Shown piece by piece: positions 11,651-24,000 of a DNA stretch of 64,000 bases; position 1 is the first letter of the stretch, and every line of letters starts with the position of its first letter. The stretch is from Brachycybe producta. Lineage: Eukaryota > Arthropoda > Diplopoda > Playtdesmida > Andrognathidae. Both the position numbers and the translations under genes were made by a program. The notes beneath the pieces were generated by a model that saw only the letters and a list, made by a program, of their open reading frames with translations, was not told where the DNA came from and did not search any database. The stretch lies in the NCBI GenBank assembly GCA_036925085.1, contig JAUPFP010000145.1, positions 1-64,000 on the forward strand. The letters run 5' to 3'.

Positions 11651-13860
11651 TTGAATGTTTAAGGTTGAACGTTTAAGGTTGAACGTTTAAGGTTGAACGT
11701 TTAAGGTTGAACGTTTAAGGTTGAACTTTTAAGGTTGAACGTTTAAGGTTGAACATTTAAGGTTGAACATTTAAGGTTGAATGTTTAAGGTTGAACGTTT
11801 AAGGTTGAACGTTTAAGGTTTAACGTTTAAGGTTGAACGTTTAAGGTTTCACGTTTAAGGTTGAACGTTTAAGGTTTCACGTTTAAGGTTGAACGTTTAA
11901 GGTTGAACGTTTAAGGTTGAACGTTTAAGGTTGAACGTTTAAGGTTGAACGTTTAAGGTTGAACGTTTAAGGTTTCACTTTTAAGGTTTCACGTTTAAGG
12001 TTTCACGTTTAAGGTTGAACGTTTAAGGTTGAACGTTTAAGGTTGAACATTTAAGGTTTCACGTTTAAGGTTGAACGTTTAAGGTTGAACGTTTAAGGTT
12101 GAACGTTTAAGCTTGAACGTTTAAGTTTGAACGTTTAAGATTGAACGTTTAAGGTTGAACGTTTAATTTTGAATGGTTAAGGTTGAACGTTTAAGGTTGA
12201 ACATTTAAGGTTGAACGTTTAAGGTTGAATGTTTAAGGTTGAACGTTTAAGGTTGAACGTTTAAGGTTGAACGTTTAAGGCTGAACGTTTAAGATTGTAC
12301 ATTTAAGATTGAACATTTAAGGTTGAACGTTTAAGGTTGAACGTTTAAGGTTGAACGTTTAATTTTGAATGGTTAAGGTTGAACGTTTAAGGTTGAACAT
12401 TTAAGCTTTAACGTTTAAGGTTGAACGTTTAAGGTTTCACGTTTAAGGTTTCACGTTTAAGGTTGAACGTTTAAGGTTGAACGTTTAAGGTTGAACGTTT
12501 AAGGTTGAACGTTTAAGGTTGAACGTTTAAGGTTGAACGTTTAAGATTGAACATTTAAGGTTTTACATTTAAGGTTTCACGTTTAAGGTTTCACGTTTAA
12601 GGTTGAACGTTTAAGGTTTCACATTTAAGGTTGAACGTTTAAGGTTGAATGTTTAAGGTTGAACGTTTAAGGTTGAACGTTTAAGGTTGAACGTTTAAGA
12701 TTGAACGTTTAAGGTTGAACGTTTAAGGTTGAACGTTTAAGATTGAACATTTAAGGTTGAACATTTAAGGTTGAATGTTTAAGGTTGAACGTTTAAGGTT
12801 GAACGTTTAAGGTTGAACGTTTAAGATTGAACGTTAAAGGTTGAACGTTTAATGTTGAATGTTTAAGATTGAACGTTTAAGGTTTCACGTTTAAGGTTTC
12901 ACGTTTAAGGTTTCACGTTTAAGGTTGAACGTTTAAGGTTGAACGTTTAAGGTTGAACGTTTTAGGTTGAACGTTTAAGGTTGAACGTTTAAGGTTTCAC
13001 GTTTAAGGTTGAACGTTTAAGGTTGAACGTTTTAGGTTGAACGTTTAAGATTGAACATTTAAGGTTGAACGTTTAAGGTTGAACGTTTAAGATTGAACGT
13101 TTAAGGTTTTACATTTAAGGTTTCACGTTTAAGGTTGAACGTTTAAGGTTGAACGTTTAAGGTTTTACGTTTAAGGTTGAACGTTTAATGTTGAACGTTT
13201 AAGGTTGAACATTTAAGGTTGAACGTTTAAGGTTGAACGTTTAAGGTTGAACATTTAAGGTTCATCGTTTAAGGTTGAACATTTAAGGTTGAACATTTAA
13301 GGTTGAATGTTTAAGGTTGAACGTTTAAGGTTGAACAATTAAGGTTGAACGTTTAAGGTTGAACGTTTAAGGTTGAACGTTTAAGGTTGAACGTTTAAGG
13401 TTTCACGTTTAAGGTTTCTCGTTTAAGGTTTCTCGTTTAAGGTTGAACGTATAAGGTTTCACGTTTAAGGTTTCACGTTTAAGGTTTCACGTTTAACGTT
13501 TCACGTTTAAGGTGGAACGTTTAAGGTTGAACGTTTAAGGTTGAACGTTTAAGGTTGAACGTTTAAGGTTGAACGTTTAAGGTTGAACGTTTAAGGTTGA
13601 ACGTTTAAGGTTGAACGTTTAAGGTTGAACGTTTAAGTTTGAACGTTAAAGGTAGAACGTTTAAGGTTGAACGTTTAAGGTTGAATGTATAAGGTTGAAC
13701 GTTTAAGGTTGAATGTTTAATTTTGAACGTTTAAGGTTGAACGTTCAAGGTTGAACGTTTAAGGTTGAACAATTAAGGTTGAACGTTTAAGGTTGAACAT
13801 TTAAGGTTGAACGTTTAATTTTGAACGTTTAAGGTTGAACGTTTAAGGTTGAACGTTTAA

Positions 13861-14044
13861 GGGGTTTCATGTTTAAGGTTTCACGTTTAGGGTTTCACGT
13901 TTAAGGTTGAACTTTTTAGGTTTCACATTTAAGGTTGAACGTTTAAGGTTTCACGTTTAAGGTTTCTCGTTTAAGGTTTCTCGTTTAAGGTTGAACGTTT
14001 AAGGTTTCACGTTTAAGGTTTCACGTTTAAGGTTTCACGTTTAA
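13861..14044 (+). repeat. Variant-rich right edge of satellite A
   Basis: Of the thirteen units here, about ten carry TTTCACG, TTTCTCG, TTTCATG or TTTCACA in place of TTGAACG, compared with a minority elsewhere in the array. One unit reads GTTTAGGG and another ACTTTTTAGG, both rare. Divergent units piling up at an array edge fit the known tendency of satellite borders to escape homogenisation. Confidence 0.8.
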
Positions 14045-14084
14045 TATTAATTGTTTATTATTAAATATACGTTAAATATATTTT
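14045..14084. other. 40-bp AT-rich spacer between the two satellites
   Basis: This is the only stretch matching neither repeat. It has just one C and two G. With the last four bases of satellite A it forms the 10-bp palindrome TTAATATTAA at 14041-14050. TTAAATATA occurs twice, at 14061-14069 and 14072-14080, an 11-bp step, and AAATATATTT at 14074-14083 is another perfect palindrome. I see no target-site duplication, transposon end or coding potential. It could be a relic of the sequence that once separated the arrays, or a joint made by end joining. Confidence 0.85.
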
Positions 14085-14164
14085 AATTTCAAATTCAACT
14101 TAAACTTCAATTTCAAACTTAACTTCAACTTCAACTTAACTTCAACTTTAACTTCAACTTAACT

Positions 14165-14520
14165 TCAAGGTCAACTTCAAATTCAACTTCAACTTTAACT
14201 TCAATTAAACTTAAACTTCAATTTTAACTTCAATTTCAACTTCAATTTCAACTTCACTTTCAACTTCAATTTCAACTTCAATTTCAACTTCAATTTTAAC
14301 TTCAATTTTAACTTCAAATTCAACTTAAACTTCAATTTCAAACTTAACTTCAACTTCAACTTAATTTCAACTTCAACTTCAACTTCACTTTCAAGTTCAA
14401 CTTCAAATTCATCTTCAACTTTAACTTCAATTAAACTTAAACTTCAATTTTAACTTTAATTTCAACTTTTATTTCAACTTCAATTACAACTTCAATTTCA
14501 ACTTTAACTTCAACTTAACT
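14165..14520 (+). repeat. Satellite B 356-bp tandem unit, copy 1
   Basis: Opens at the variant TCAAGGTCAAC, which recurs at 14521. Inside are box C, a CACTTTCAAC unit, the AAATTCAACTTAAACTTC box, box B, CAAATTCATC, a second box C, and the rare run CAACTTTTATTTC followed by CAATTACAAC. All recur 356 bp to the right. Confidence 0.9.
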
Positions 14521-14876
14521 TCAAGGTCAACTTCAAATTCAACTTCAACTTTAACTTCAATTAAACTTAAACTTCAATTTTAACTTCAATTTCAACTTCA
14601 ATTTCAACTTCACTTTCAACTTCAATTTCAACTTCAATTTCAACTTCAATTTTAACTTCAATTTTAACTTCAAATTCAACTTAAACTTCAATTTCAAACT
14701 TAACTTCAACTTCAACTTAATTTCAACTTCAACTTCAACTTCACTTTCAAGTTCAACTTCAAATTCATCTTCAACTTTAACTTCAATTAAACTTAAACTT
14801 CAATTTTAACTTTAATTTCAACTTTTATTTCAACTTCAATTACAACTTCAATTTCAACTTCAATTTCAACTTCAAT
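14521..14876 (+). repeat. Satellite B 356-bp tandem unit, copy 2
   Basis: Nearly identical to the preceding 356 bp up to about 14860, where a longer run of TTCAAT/TTCAAC replaces the short run that leads back to TCAAGGTC. The period is not a multiple of six, because the boxes shift the dodecamer phase. Confidence 0.85.
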
Positions 14877-15648
14877 TTCAACTTCACTTTCAACTTCAAT
14901 TTCAACTTCAATTTCAACTTCAATTTTAATTTCAATTTCAACTTCAATTACAACTTCAACTTCAATATTCAAACTTAACTTGAACTTCAACTTAATTTCA
15001 ACTTCAACTTCAACTTCACTTTCAAGTTCAACTTCAAATTCAACTTCAACTTCAACTTCAAATGCAACTTCAATTTTAACTTCAATTTCAACTTCAATTT
15101 CAACTTCAATTTCAACTTCAATTTCAACTTCAATTTTAATTTCAAATTCAACTTAAACTTCAATTTCAAACTTAACTTCAACTTCAACTTAATTTCAACT
15201 TCAACTTCAACTTCACTTTCAAGTTCAACTTCAAATTCATCTTCAACTTTAACTTCAATTAAACTTAAACTTCAATTTTAACTTCAAATTCAACTTCAAC
15301 TTCAACTTCAACTTCACTTTCAAGTTCAACTTCAAATTCATCTTCAATTTTAATTTCAATTAAACTTAAAATTCAATTTCAACTTCAATTTCATCTTCAT
15401 TTTCAACTTCAATTTCAACTTCAATTTCAACTTCAATTTTAATTTCAAATTCAACTTAAACTTCAATTCCAAACTTAACTTCAACTTCAACTTAACTTCA
15501 ACTTTAAATTCATCTTCAACTTAAATTCAACTTCAAATTCAACTTCAACTTCAACTTCAAATTCAACTTCAATTTCAACTTCAATTTTAATTTCAATTTT
15601 AACTTGAATTTCAATTTCAATTTCAACTTCAATTACAACTTCAACTTC

Positions 15649-16820
15649 AATATTCAAACTTAACTTGAACTTCAACTTAACTTCAACTTCAACTTCAACT
15701 TCACTTTCAAGTTCAACTTCAAATTCAACTTCAACTTCAACTTCAACTTCAATTTTAACTTCAACTTCAACTTCAAATTCAACTTCAATTTTAACTTCAA
15801 TTTCAACATCAATTTCAATGTCAATTTCAACTTCAATTTCAACTTCAATTTTAACTCCAATTTCAAATTCAATTTCAACTTCAATTTCAACTTCAATTTC
15901 AACTTCAATTTCAACTTCAATTTCAACTTCAACTTCAACTTCAATTTCAACTTCAATTTTAATTTCAATTTTAACTTGAATTTCAATTTCAATTTCAACT
16001 TCAATTACAACTTCAACTTCAATATTCAAACTTAACTTGAACTTCAACTTAACTTCAACTTCAACTTCAACTTCACTTTCAAGTTCAACTTCAAATTCAA
16101 CTTCAACTTCAACTTCAAATTCAACATCAATTTCAACTTCAATTTTAATTTCAATTTTAACTTGAATTTCAATTTCAATTTCAACTTCAATTACAACTTC
16201 AACTTCAATATTCAAACATAACTTGAACTTCAACTTAACTTCAACTTGAACTTCAACTTCACTTTCAAGTTCAACTTCAAATTCAACTTCAACTTCAACT
16301 TCAACTTCAATTTTAACTTCAACTTCAACTTCAAATTCAACTTCAATTTTAACTTCAATTTCAACATCAATTTCAATGTCAATTTCAACTTCAATTTCAA
16401 CTTCAATTTTAACTCCAATTTCAAATTCAATTTCAACTTCAATTTCAACTTCAATTTCAACTTCAATTTCAACTTCAACTTCAACTTCAATTTCAACTTC
16501 AATTTTAATTTCAATTTTAACTTGAATTTCAATTTCAATTTTAACTTCAATTACAACTTCAACTTCAATATTCAAACTTAACTTGAACTTCAACTTAACT
16601 TCAACTTCAACTTCAACTTCACTTTCAAGTTCAACTTCAAATTCAACTTCAACTTCAAATTCAACTTCAATTTTAACTTCAATTTCAACTTCAATTTCAA
16701 TGTCAATTTCTACTTCAATTTCAACTTCAATTTTAACTTCAATTTCAACTTCAAGTACAACTTGAACTTCAATATTCAAACTTAACTTCAATTTCAACTT
16801 CAATTACAACTTGAACTTCA
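15649..16820 (+). repeat. Satellite B box-A cluster
   Basis: The AATATT of box A occurs at 15649, 16021, 16207, 16567, 16771 and 16820, much denser than elsewhere. Between them sit box B, long dodecamer runs, box F and the run CAATTTTAATTTCAATTTTA. The last two copies are only 49 bp apart, a doublet that recurs near 31.4, 34.1 and 37.4 kb. Both strands are open in several frames here, which is a property of the repeat and not evidence for a gene. Confidence 0.85.
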
Positions 16821-18249
16821 ATATTCAAACTTAACTTGAACTTCAAATTAACTTCAACTTCAACTTCAACTTCACTTTCAAGTTCAACTTCAAATTCAAC
16901 TTCAACTTCAACTTCAAATGCAACTTCAATTTTAACTTCAATTTCAACTTCAATTTCATCTTCAATTTCAACTTCAATTTTAATTTCATATTCAACTTAA
17001 ACTTCAATTTCAAACTTAACTTCAACTTCAACTTAACTTCAACTTTAACTTCAACTTCACTTTCAAGTTCAACTTCAAATTCATCTTCAACTTAACTTCA
17101 ACTTCAACTTCACTTTCAAGTTCAACTTCAAATTCATCTTCATTTTCAACTTCATTTTCAACTTCAATTTCAATTTCAATTTCAACTTCAATTTCAACTT
17201 CATTTTCAATTTCAATTTCAACTTCAATTTCAACTTCAATTTCAACTTCAATTTCAACTTCAATTTCAACTTCAGTTTCAACTTCAATTTTAATTTCAAA
17301 TTCAACTTAAATTTCAATTTCAAACTTAACTTCAACTTCAACTTAACTTCAACTTCAACTTCAACTTCACTTTCAAGTTCAACTTCAAATTCATCTTCAA
17401 CTTTAACTTCAATTAAACTTAAACTTCAATTTTAACTTCAATTTCAACTTCAATTTCAACTTCACTTTCAACTTCAATTTCAACTTCAATTTCAACTTCA
17501 ATTTCAACTTCAATTTCAACTTCAATTTCAACTTCAATTTCAACTTCAATTTCAACTTCAACTTTAACTTCAACTTCACTTTCAAGTTCAACTTCAAATT
17601 CATCTTCAACTTAACTTCAACTTCAACTTCAACTTCACTTTCAAGTTCAACTTCAAATTCATCTTCAACTTTAACTTCAATTAAACTTAAACTTCAATTT
17701 TAACTTCAATTTCAACTTCAACTTCAACTTCAATTTCAACTTCAATTTCAACTTCCATTTCAACTTCAATTTCAACTTCAATTTCAACTTCAATTTCAAC
17801 TTCAATTTCAATTTCAACTTCAATTTTAATTTCAAATTCAACTTAAACTTCAATTATAAACTTAACTTCAACTTCAACTTAACTTCAACTTTAACTTCAA
17901 CTTCACTTTCAAGTTCAACTTTAAATTCATCTTCAACTTAACTTCAACTTCAACTTCAACTTCACTTTCAAGTTCAACTTCAAATTCATCTTCAACTTTA
18001 ACTTCAAATTAAACTTAAACTTCAATTAAACTTAAACTTCAATTTTAACTTCAATTTCAACTTCAATTTCAACTTCACTTTCAACTTCAATTTCAACTTC
18101 AATTTCAACTTCAATTTCAACTTCAACTTCAACTTCAATTTCATCTTCAATTTCTACTTCAATTTAAATGTCAATTTCAACTTCAATTTCAACTTCAATT
18201 TTAACTTCAATTTCAACTTCAATTACAACTTAAACTTCAATTTCAAACT

Positions 18250-19900
18250 TAAACTTCAATTTCAAACTTAACTTCAACATCAACTTAATTTCAACTTCAA
18301 CTTCAACTTCACTTTCAAGTTCAACTTCAAATTCATCTTCAACTTTAACTTCAATTAAACTTAAACTTCAATTTTAACTTCAATTTCAACTTTAATTTCA
18401 ACTTCAATTTCAACTTAAATTTCAACTTAAATTTCAACTACAATTTCAACTTCAACTTCAACTTCAATTTCATCTTCAATTTCAACTTCAATTTAAATGT
18501 CAATTTCAACTTCAATTTCAACTTCAATTTTAACTTCAATTTCAACTTCAATTACAACTTCAACTTCAATATTCAAACTTAACTTGAACTTCAACTTAAC
18601 TTCAACTTCAACTTCAACTTCACTTTCAAGTTCAACTTCAAATTCAACTTCAACTTCAAATTCAACTTCAATTTTAACTTCAACTTCTACTTCAACTTCA
18701 CTTTCAAGTTCAATTTCAAATTCATCTTCAATTTTAACTTCAATTAAACTTAAAAATCAATTTCAACTTCAATTTCATCTTCATTTTCAACTTCATTTTC
18801 AACTTCAATTTCAATTTCAATTTCAACTTCAATTTCAACTTCATTTTCAATTTCAATTTCAACTTCAATTTCAACTTCAATTTCAACTTCAATTTCAACT
18901 TCAGTTTCAACTTCAATTTTAATTTCAAATTCAACTTAAATTTCAATTTCAAACTTAACTTCAACTTCAACTTAACTTCAACTTCAACTTCAACTTCACT
19001 TTCAAGTTCAACTTCAAATTCATCTTCAACTTTAACTTCAATTAAACTTAAACTTCAATTTTAACTTCAATTTCAACTTCAATTTCAACTTCACTTTCAA
19101 CTTCAATTTCAACTTCAATTTCAACTTCAATTTCAACTTCAATTTCAACTTCAATTTCAACTTCAATTTCAACTTCAATTTCAACTTCAACTTCAACTTC
19201 AACTTCACTTTCAAGTTCAACTTCAAATTCATCTTCAATTTTAAATTCAATTAAACTTAAAATTCAATTTCAACTTCAATTTCATCTTCATTTTCAACTT
19301 CAATTTCAACTTCAATTTCAATTTCAATTTCAACTTCAATTTCAACTTCAATTTCAACTTCAATTTCAACTTCAATTTCAACTTCCATTTCAACTTCAAT
19401 TTCAACTTCAATTTCAACTTCAATTTCAACTTCAATTTTAATTTCAAATTCAACTTAAACTTCAATTCCAAACTTAACTTCAACTTCAACTTAACTTCAA
19501 CTTTAAATTCATCTTCAACTTAAATTCAACTTCAACTTCAACTTCACTTTCAAGTTCAATTTCAACTTCAATTTCAACTTCAATTTCAACTTCAATTTTA
19601 ACTTCAAATTCAACTTAAACTTCAATTTCAATTTCAACTTCAATTTTAACTTCAAATTCAACTTAAACTTCAATTTCAAACTTAAACTTCAATTTCAAAC
19701 TTAACTTCAACATCAACTTAATTTCAACTTCAACTTCAACTTCAATTTCAAGTTCAACTTCAAATTCATCTTCAACTTTAACTTCAATTAAACTTAAACT
19801 TCAATTTTAACTTCAATTTCAACTTCAATTTCAACTTCACTTTCAACTTCAATTTCAACTTCAATTTCAACTTCAATTTTAACTTCAATTTTAACTTCAA
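18250..19900 (+). repeat. Satellite B 4.2-kb offset segmental copy, left member
   Basis: The box order and private variants match 22.45-24.0 kb with offsets of 4,190-4,250 bp. These include CAATTTAAATGTCAATTTC near 18490, ACTTCTACTTC near 18683 and CTTAAAAATC near 18750. The offset changes where a box-B block of about 60 bp is present in one copy only (near 23,165-23,220). Confidence 0.75.
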
Positions 19901-20221
19901 ATTCAACTTAAACTTCAATTTCAAACTTAAACTTCAATTTCAAACTTAACTTCAACGTCAACTTAATTTCAACTTCAACTTCAACTTCACTTTCAAGTTC
20001 AACTTCAAATTCATCTTCAACTTTAACTTCAATTAAACTTAAACTTCAATTTTAACTTCAATTTCAACTTCAATTTCAACTTCAATTTCAACTTCAATTT
20101 CAACTTCAATTTCAACTTCAATTTCAACTTCAACTTCAACTTCAATTTCAACTTCAATTTTAATTTCAATTTTAACTTGAATTTCAATTTCAATTTCAAC
20201 TTCAATTACAACTTCAACTTC

Positions 20222-21750
20222 AATATTCAAACTTAACTTGAACTTCAACTTAACTTCAACTTCAACTTCAACTTCACTTTCAAGTTCAACTTCAAATTCA
20301 ACTTCAACTTCAACTTCAAATTCAACATCAATTTCAACTTCAACTTCAAATGCAACTTCAATTTTAACTTCAATTTCAACTTCAATTTCAACTTCAATTT
20401 CAACTTCAATTTCAACTTCAACTTTAATTTCAAATTCAACTTCAAATTCAACTTCAATTTTAACTTCAATTTCAACTTCAATTTCAACTTCAATTTCAAC
20501 TTTAATTTCAACTTCAATTTCAACTTCAAATTCAACTTCAATTTCAACTTCAATTTCAACTTCAATTTCAACTTCAATTTCAACTTCAATTTCAACTTCA
20601 ATTTCAACTTCAATTTCAATGTCAATTTCAACTTCAATTTCAACTTCAATTTTAACTTTAATTTCAACTTCAATTACAACTTCAACTTCAATATTCAAAC
20701 TTAACTTGAACTTCAACTTAATTTCAACTTCAACTTCAACTTCACTTTCAAGTTCAACTTCAACTTCAAATGCAACTTCAATTTTAACTTCAATTTCAAC
20801 TTCAATTTCAACTTCAATTTCAACTTCAATTTCAACTTCAATTTCAACTTCAATTTCAACTTCAATTTCAACTTCAATTTCAACTTCAATTTCAACTTCA
20901 ACTTCAATATTCAAACTTAACTTGAACTTCAACTTAACTTCAACTTCAACTTCAACTTCACTTTCAAGTTCAACTTCAAATTCAACTTCAACTTCAAATG
21001 CAACTTCAATTTTAACTTCAATTTCAACTTCAATTTCAACTTCAATTTCAACTTCAATTTCAACTTCAATTTTAATTTCAAATTCAACTTCAAATTCAAC
21101 TTCAATTTTAACTTCAATTTCAACTTCAATTTCAACTTCAATTGCAACTTCAATTTCAACTTCAATTTCAACTTCAATTTCAACTTCAAATTCAACTTCA
21201 ATTTCAACTTCAATTTCAACTTCAATTTCAACTTCAATTTCAACTTCATTTTCAACTTCAATTTCAACTTCAATTTCAATGTCAATTTCAACTTCAATTT
21301 CAACTTCAATTTTAACTTTAATTTCAACTTCAATTACAACTTCAACTTCAATATTCAAACTTAACTTGAACTTCAACTTAATTTCAACTTCAACTTCAAC
21401 TTCATTTTCAAGTTCAACTTCAACTTCAAATGCAACTTCAATTTTAACTTCAATTTCAACTTCAATTTCAACTTCACTTTCAACTTCAATTTCAACTTCA
21501 ATTTTAATTTCAAATTTAACTTCAAATTCAACTTCAATTTTAACTTCAATTTCAACTTCAATTTCAACTTCAATTGCAACTTCAATTTCAACTTCAATTT
21601 CAACTTCAATTTCAACTTCAATTTCAACTTCAAATGCAACTTCAATTTTAACTTCAATTTCAACTTCAATTTCAACTTCAATTTCAACTTCAATTTCAAC
21701 TTCAATTTTAATTTCAAATTCAACTTAAACTTCAATTTCAAACTTAACTT
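20222..21750 (+). repeat. Satellite B region of three box-A units and long dodecamer runs
   Basis: Box A recurs near 20222, 20691, 20908 and 21351, each time followed by box B, box H and uninterrupted dodecamers. Because the dodecamer keeps its phase over long stretches, this is where the longest open frames of the window lie (496 codons on +, 445 on -, mutually overlapping). Their products would be S/T/I, K/L or E/V/I strings. I treat them as repeat artefacts. Confidence 0.85.
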
Positions 21751-22449
21751 CAACTTCAACTTAATTTCAACTTCAACTTCAACTTCACGTTCAAGTTCAA
21801 CTTCAAATTCATCTTCAACTTTAACTTCAATTAAACTTAAACTTCAATTTTAACTTCAATTTCAACTTCAACTTCAACTTCAACTTCACTTTCAAGTTCA
21901 ACTTCCAATTCATCTTCAATTTTAACTTCAATTAAACTTAAAATTCAATTTCAACTTCAATTTCATCTTCATTTTCAACTTCAATTTCAACTTCAATTTC
22001 AATTTCAACTTCAACTTCAATTTCAACTTCATTTTCAACTTCAATTTCAACTTCAATTTCAACTTCAATTTCAACTTCAATTTTAATTTCAAATTCAACT
22101 TAAACTTCAATTTCAAACTTAACTTCAACTTCAACTTAACTTCAACTTTAACTTCAACTTCACTTTCAAGTTCAACTTTAAAATCATCTTCAACTTAACT
22201 TCAACTTCAATTTCAACTTCAATTTCAACTTCAATTTCAACTTCAAATTTAATTTCAAATTCAACTTAAACTTCAATTCCAAACTTAACTTCAACTTCAA
22301 CTTAACTTCAACTTTAAATTCATCTTCAACTTAAATTCAACTTCAACTTCACTTTCAAGTTCAATTTCAACTTCAATTTCAACTTCAATTTCAACTTCAA
22401 TTTTAACTTCAATTTCAACTTCAATTACAACTTAAACTTCAATTTCAAA

Positions 22450-24000
22450 CTTAAACTTCAATTTCAAACTTAACTTCAACATCAACTTAATTTCAACTTC
22501 AACTTCAACTTCACTTTCAAGTTCAACTTCAAATTCATCTTCAACTTTAACTTCAATTAAACTTAAACTTCAATTTTAACTTCAATTTCAACTTCAATTT
22601 CAACTTCAATTTCAACTTAAATTTCAACTTAAATTTCAACTACAATTTCAACTTCAACTTCAACTTCAATTTCATCTTCAATTTCAACTTCAATTTAAAT
22701 GTTAATTTCAACTTCAATTTCAACTTCAATTTTAACTTCAATTTCAACTTCAATTACAACTTCAACTTCAATATTCAAACTTAACTTGAACTTCAACTTA
22801 ACTTCAACTTCAACTTCAACTTCACTTTCAAGTTCAACTTCAAATTCAACTTCAACTTCAAATTCAACTTCAATTTTAACTTCAACTTCTACTTCAACTT
22901 CACTTTCAAGTTCAACTTCAAATTCATCTTCAATTTTAACTTCAATTAAACTTAAAAATCAATTTCAACTTCAATTTCATCTTCATTTTCAACTTCATTT
23001 TCAACTTCAATTTCAATTTCAATTTCAACTTCAATTTCAACTTCAATTTCAACTTCAATTTCAACTTCAATTTCAACTTCAATTTCAACTTCAGTTTCAA
23101 CTTCAATTTTAATTTCAAATTCAACTTAAATTTCAATTTCAAACTTAACTTCAACTTCAACTTAACTTCAACTTTAACTTTAACTTCACTTTCAAGTTCA
23201 ACTTTAAATTCATCTTCAACTTAACTTCAACTTCAACTTCAACTTCACTTTCAAGTTCAACTTCAAATTCATCTTCAACTTTAACTTCAATTAAACTTAA
23301 ACTTCAATTTTAACTTCAATTTCAACTTCAATTTCAACTTCACTTTCAACTTCAATTTCAACTTCAATTTCAACTTCAATTTCAACTTCAATTTCAACTT
23401 CAATTTCAACTTCAATTTCAACTTCAATTTCAACTTCAACTTCAACTTCAACTTCACTTTCAAGTTCAACTTCAAATTCATCTTCAATTTTAAATTTAAT
23501 TAAACTTAAAATTCAATTTCAACTTCAATTTCATCTTCATTTTCAACTTCAATTTCAACTTCAATTTCAATTTCAATTTCAACTTCAATTTCAACTTCAA
23601 TTTCAACTTCAATTTCAACTTCCATTTCAACTTCAATTTCAACTTCAATTTCAACTTCAATTTCAACTTCAATTTCAACTTCAATTTCAACTTCAATTTT
23701 AATTTCAAATTCAACTTAAACTTCAATTCCAAACTTAACTTCAACTTCAACTTAACTTCAACTTTAAATTCATCTTCAACTTAAATTCAACTTCAACTTC
23801 AACTTCACTTTCAAGTTCAATTTCAACTTCAATTTCAACTTCAATTTTAACTTCAAATTCAACTTAAACTTCAATTTCAATTTCAACTTCAATTTTAACT
23901 TCAAATTCAACTTAAACTTCAATTTCAAACTTAAACTTCAATTTCAAACTTAACTTCAACATCAACTTAATTTCAACTTCAACTTCAACTTCAATTTCAA
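22450..24000 (+). repeat. Satellite B 4.2-kb offset segmental copy, right member
   Basis: Counterpart of 18.25-19.75 kb. It carries the same ACTTCTACTTC and CTTAAAAATC variants. After about 24.0 kb the copy contains an extra block of roughly 0.3 kb (box E, box B and box D repeated, about 24,010-24,330), so later landmarks lie at an offset near 4.57 kb. Confidence 0.75.

Larger units (their letters stand above)
1..14044 (+). repeat. Satellite A: 14-bp tandem array
   Basis: The whole interval is a head-to-tail array of GGTTGAACGTTTAA, about 1,000 units, already in progress at base 1 and ending on a complete unit at 14044. Recurring variants replace the core: AACATT or GAATGT at the CpG, AACTTT, TTTCACG or TTTCTCG in place of TTGAACG, GGTTCATCG, AAGCTTG, AAGATTG, GAACATATAAGG, and GTTCAA in place of GTTTAA. 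A few 13-bp units (GAACGTTAATG) and 15-bp units (GAACCGTTT) break the phase. The unit length is not a multiple of three and the unit carries TAA and TGA, so no long reading frame exists. The + strand carries about four G per C. This is satellite DNA; no gene or mobile element was seen inside it. Confidence 0.98.

Noticed and set aside
13886-13895. Plant-type telomere word TTTAGGGTTT
   Set aside because: A single occurrence, made by one base change in a TTTCACG-type unit. No tandem copies.
1-14044. Telomere array
   Set aside because: GTTTAAGG recalls telomere words, but the unit is 14 bp with a CpG core. The G-rich strand would point away from a left chromosome end, and the array ends internally at another satellite.
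1-14044. Nuclear-receptor half-site (AGGTTCA in the GGTTCATCG variant)
   Set aside because: It is a common short word with no paired half-site at a proper spacing, and is best explained as a monomer variant.
14045-14084. Transposon relic or promoter in the AT-rich spacer
   Set aside because: There are no terminal inverted repeats or flanking duplication, and nothing transcribable follows but satellite. TATA-like words are expected in such AT-rich DNA.
15487-16803. Open frame of 438 codons on the - strand
   Set aside because: Same E/V/I repeat, covered by other open frames on both strands. It has no domain, signal or promoter.
20039-21376. Open frame of 445 codons on the - strand
   Set aside because: It is an E/V/I/K string made by the repeat and ends when a box shifts the phase. 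Matching frames occur wherever the dodecamer keeps phase.
20238-21728. Open reading frame of 496 codons on the + strand
   Set aside because: It begins at TTG, is almost wholly S, T, I and N from the dodecamer read in one phase, and overlaps 445- and 142-codon frames on the other strand. It has no gene-like composition.
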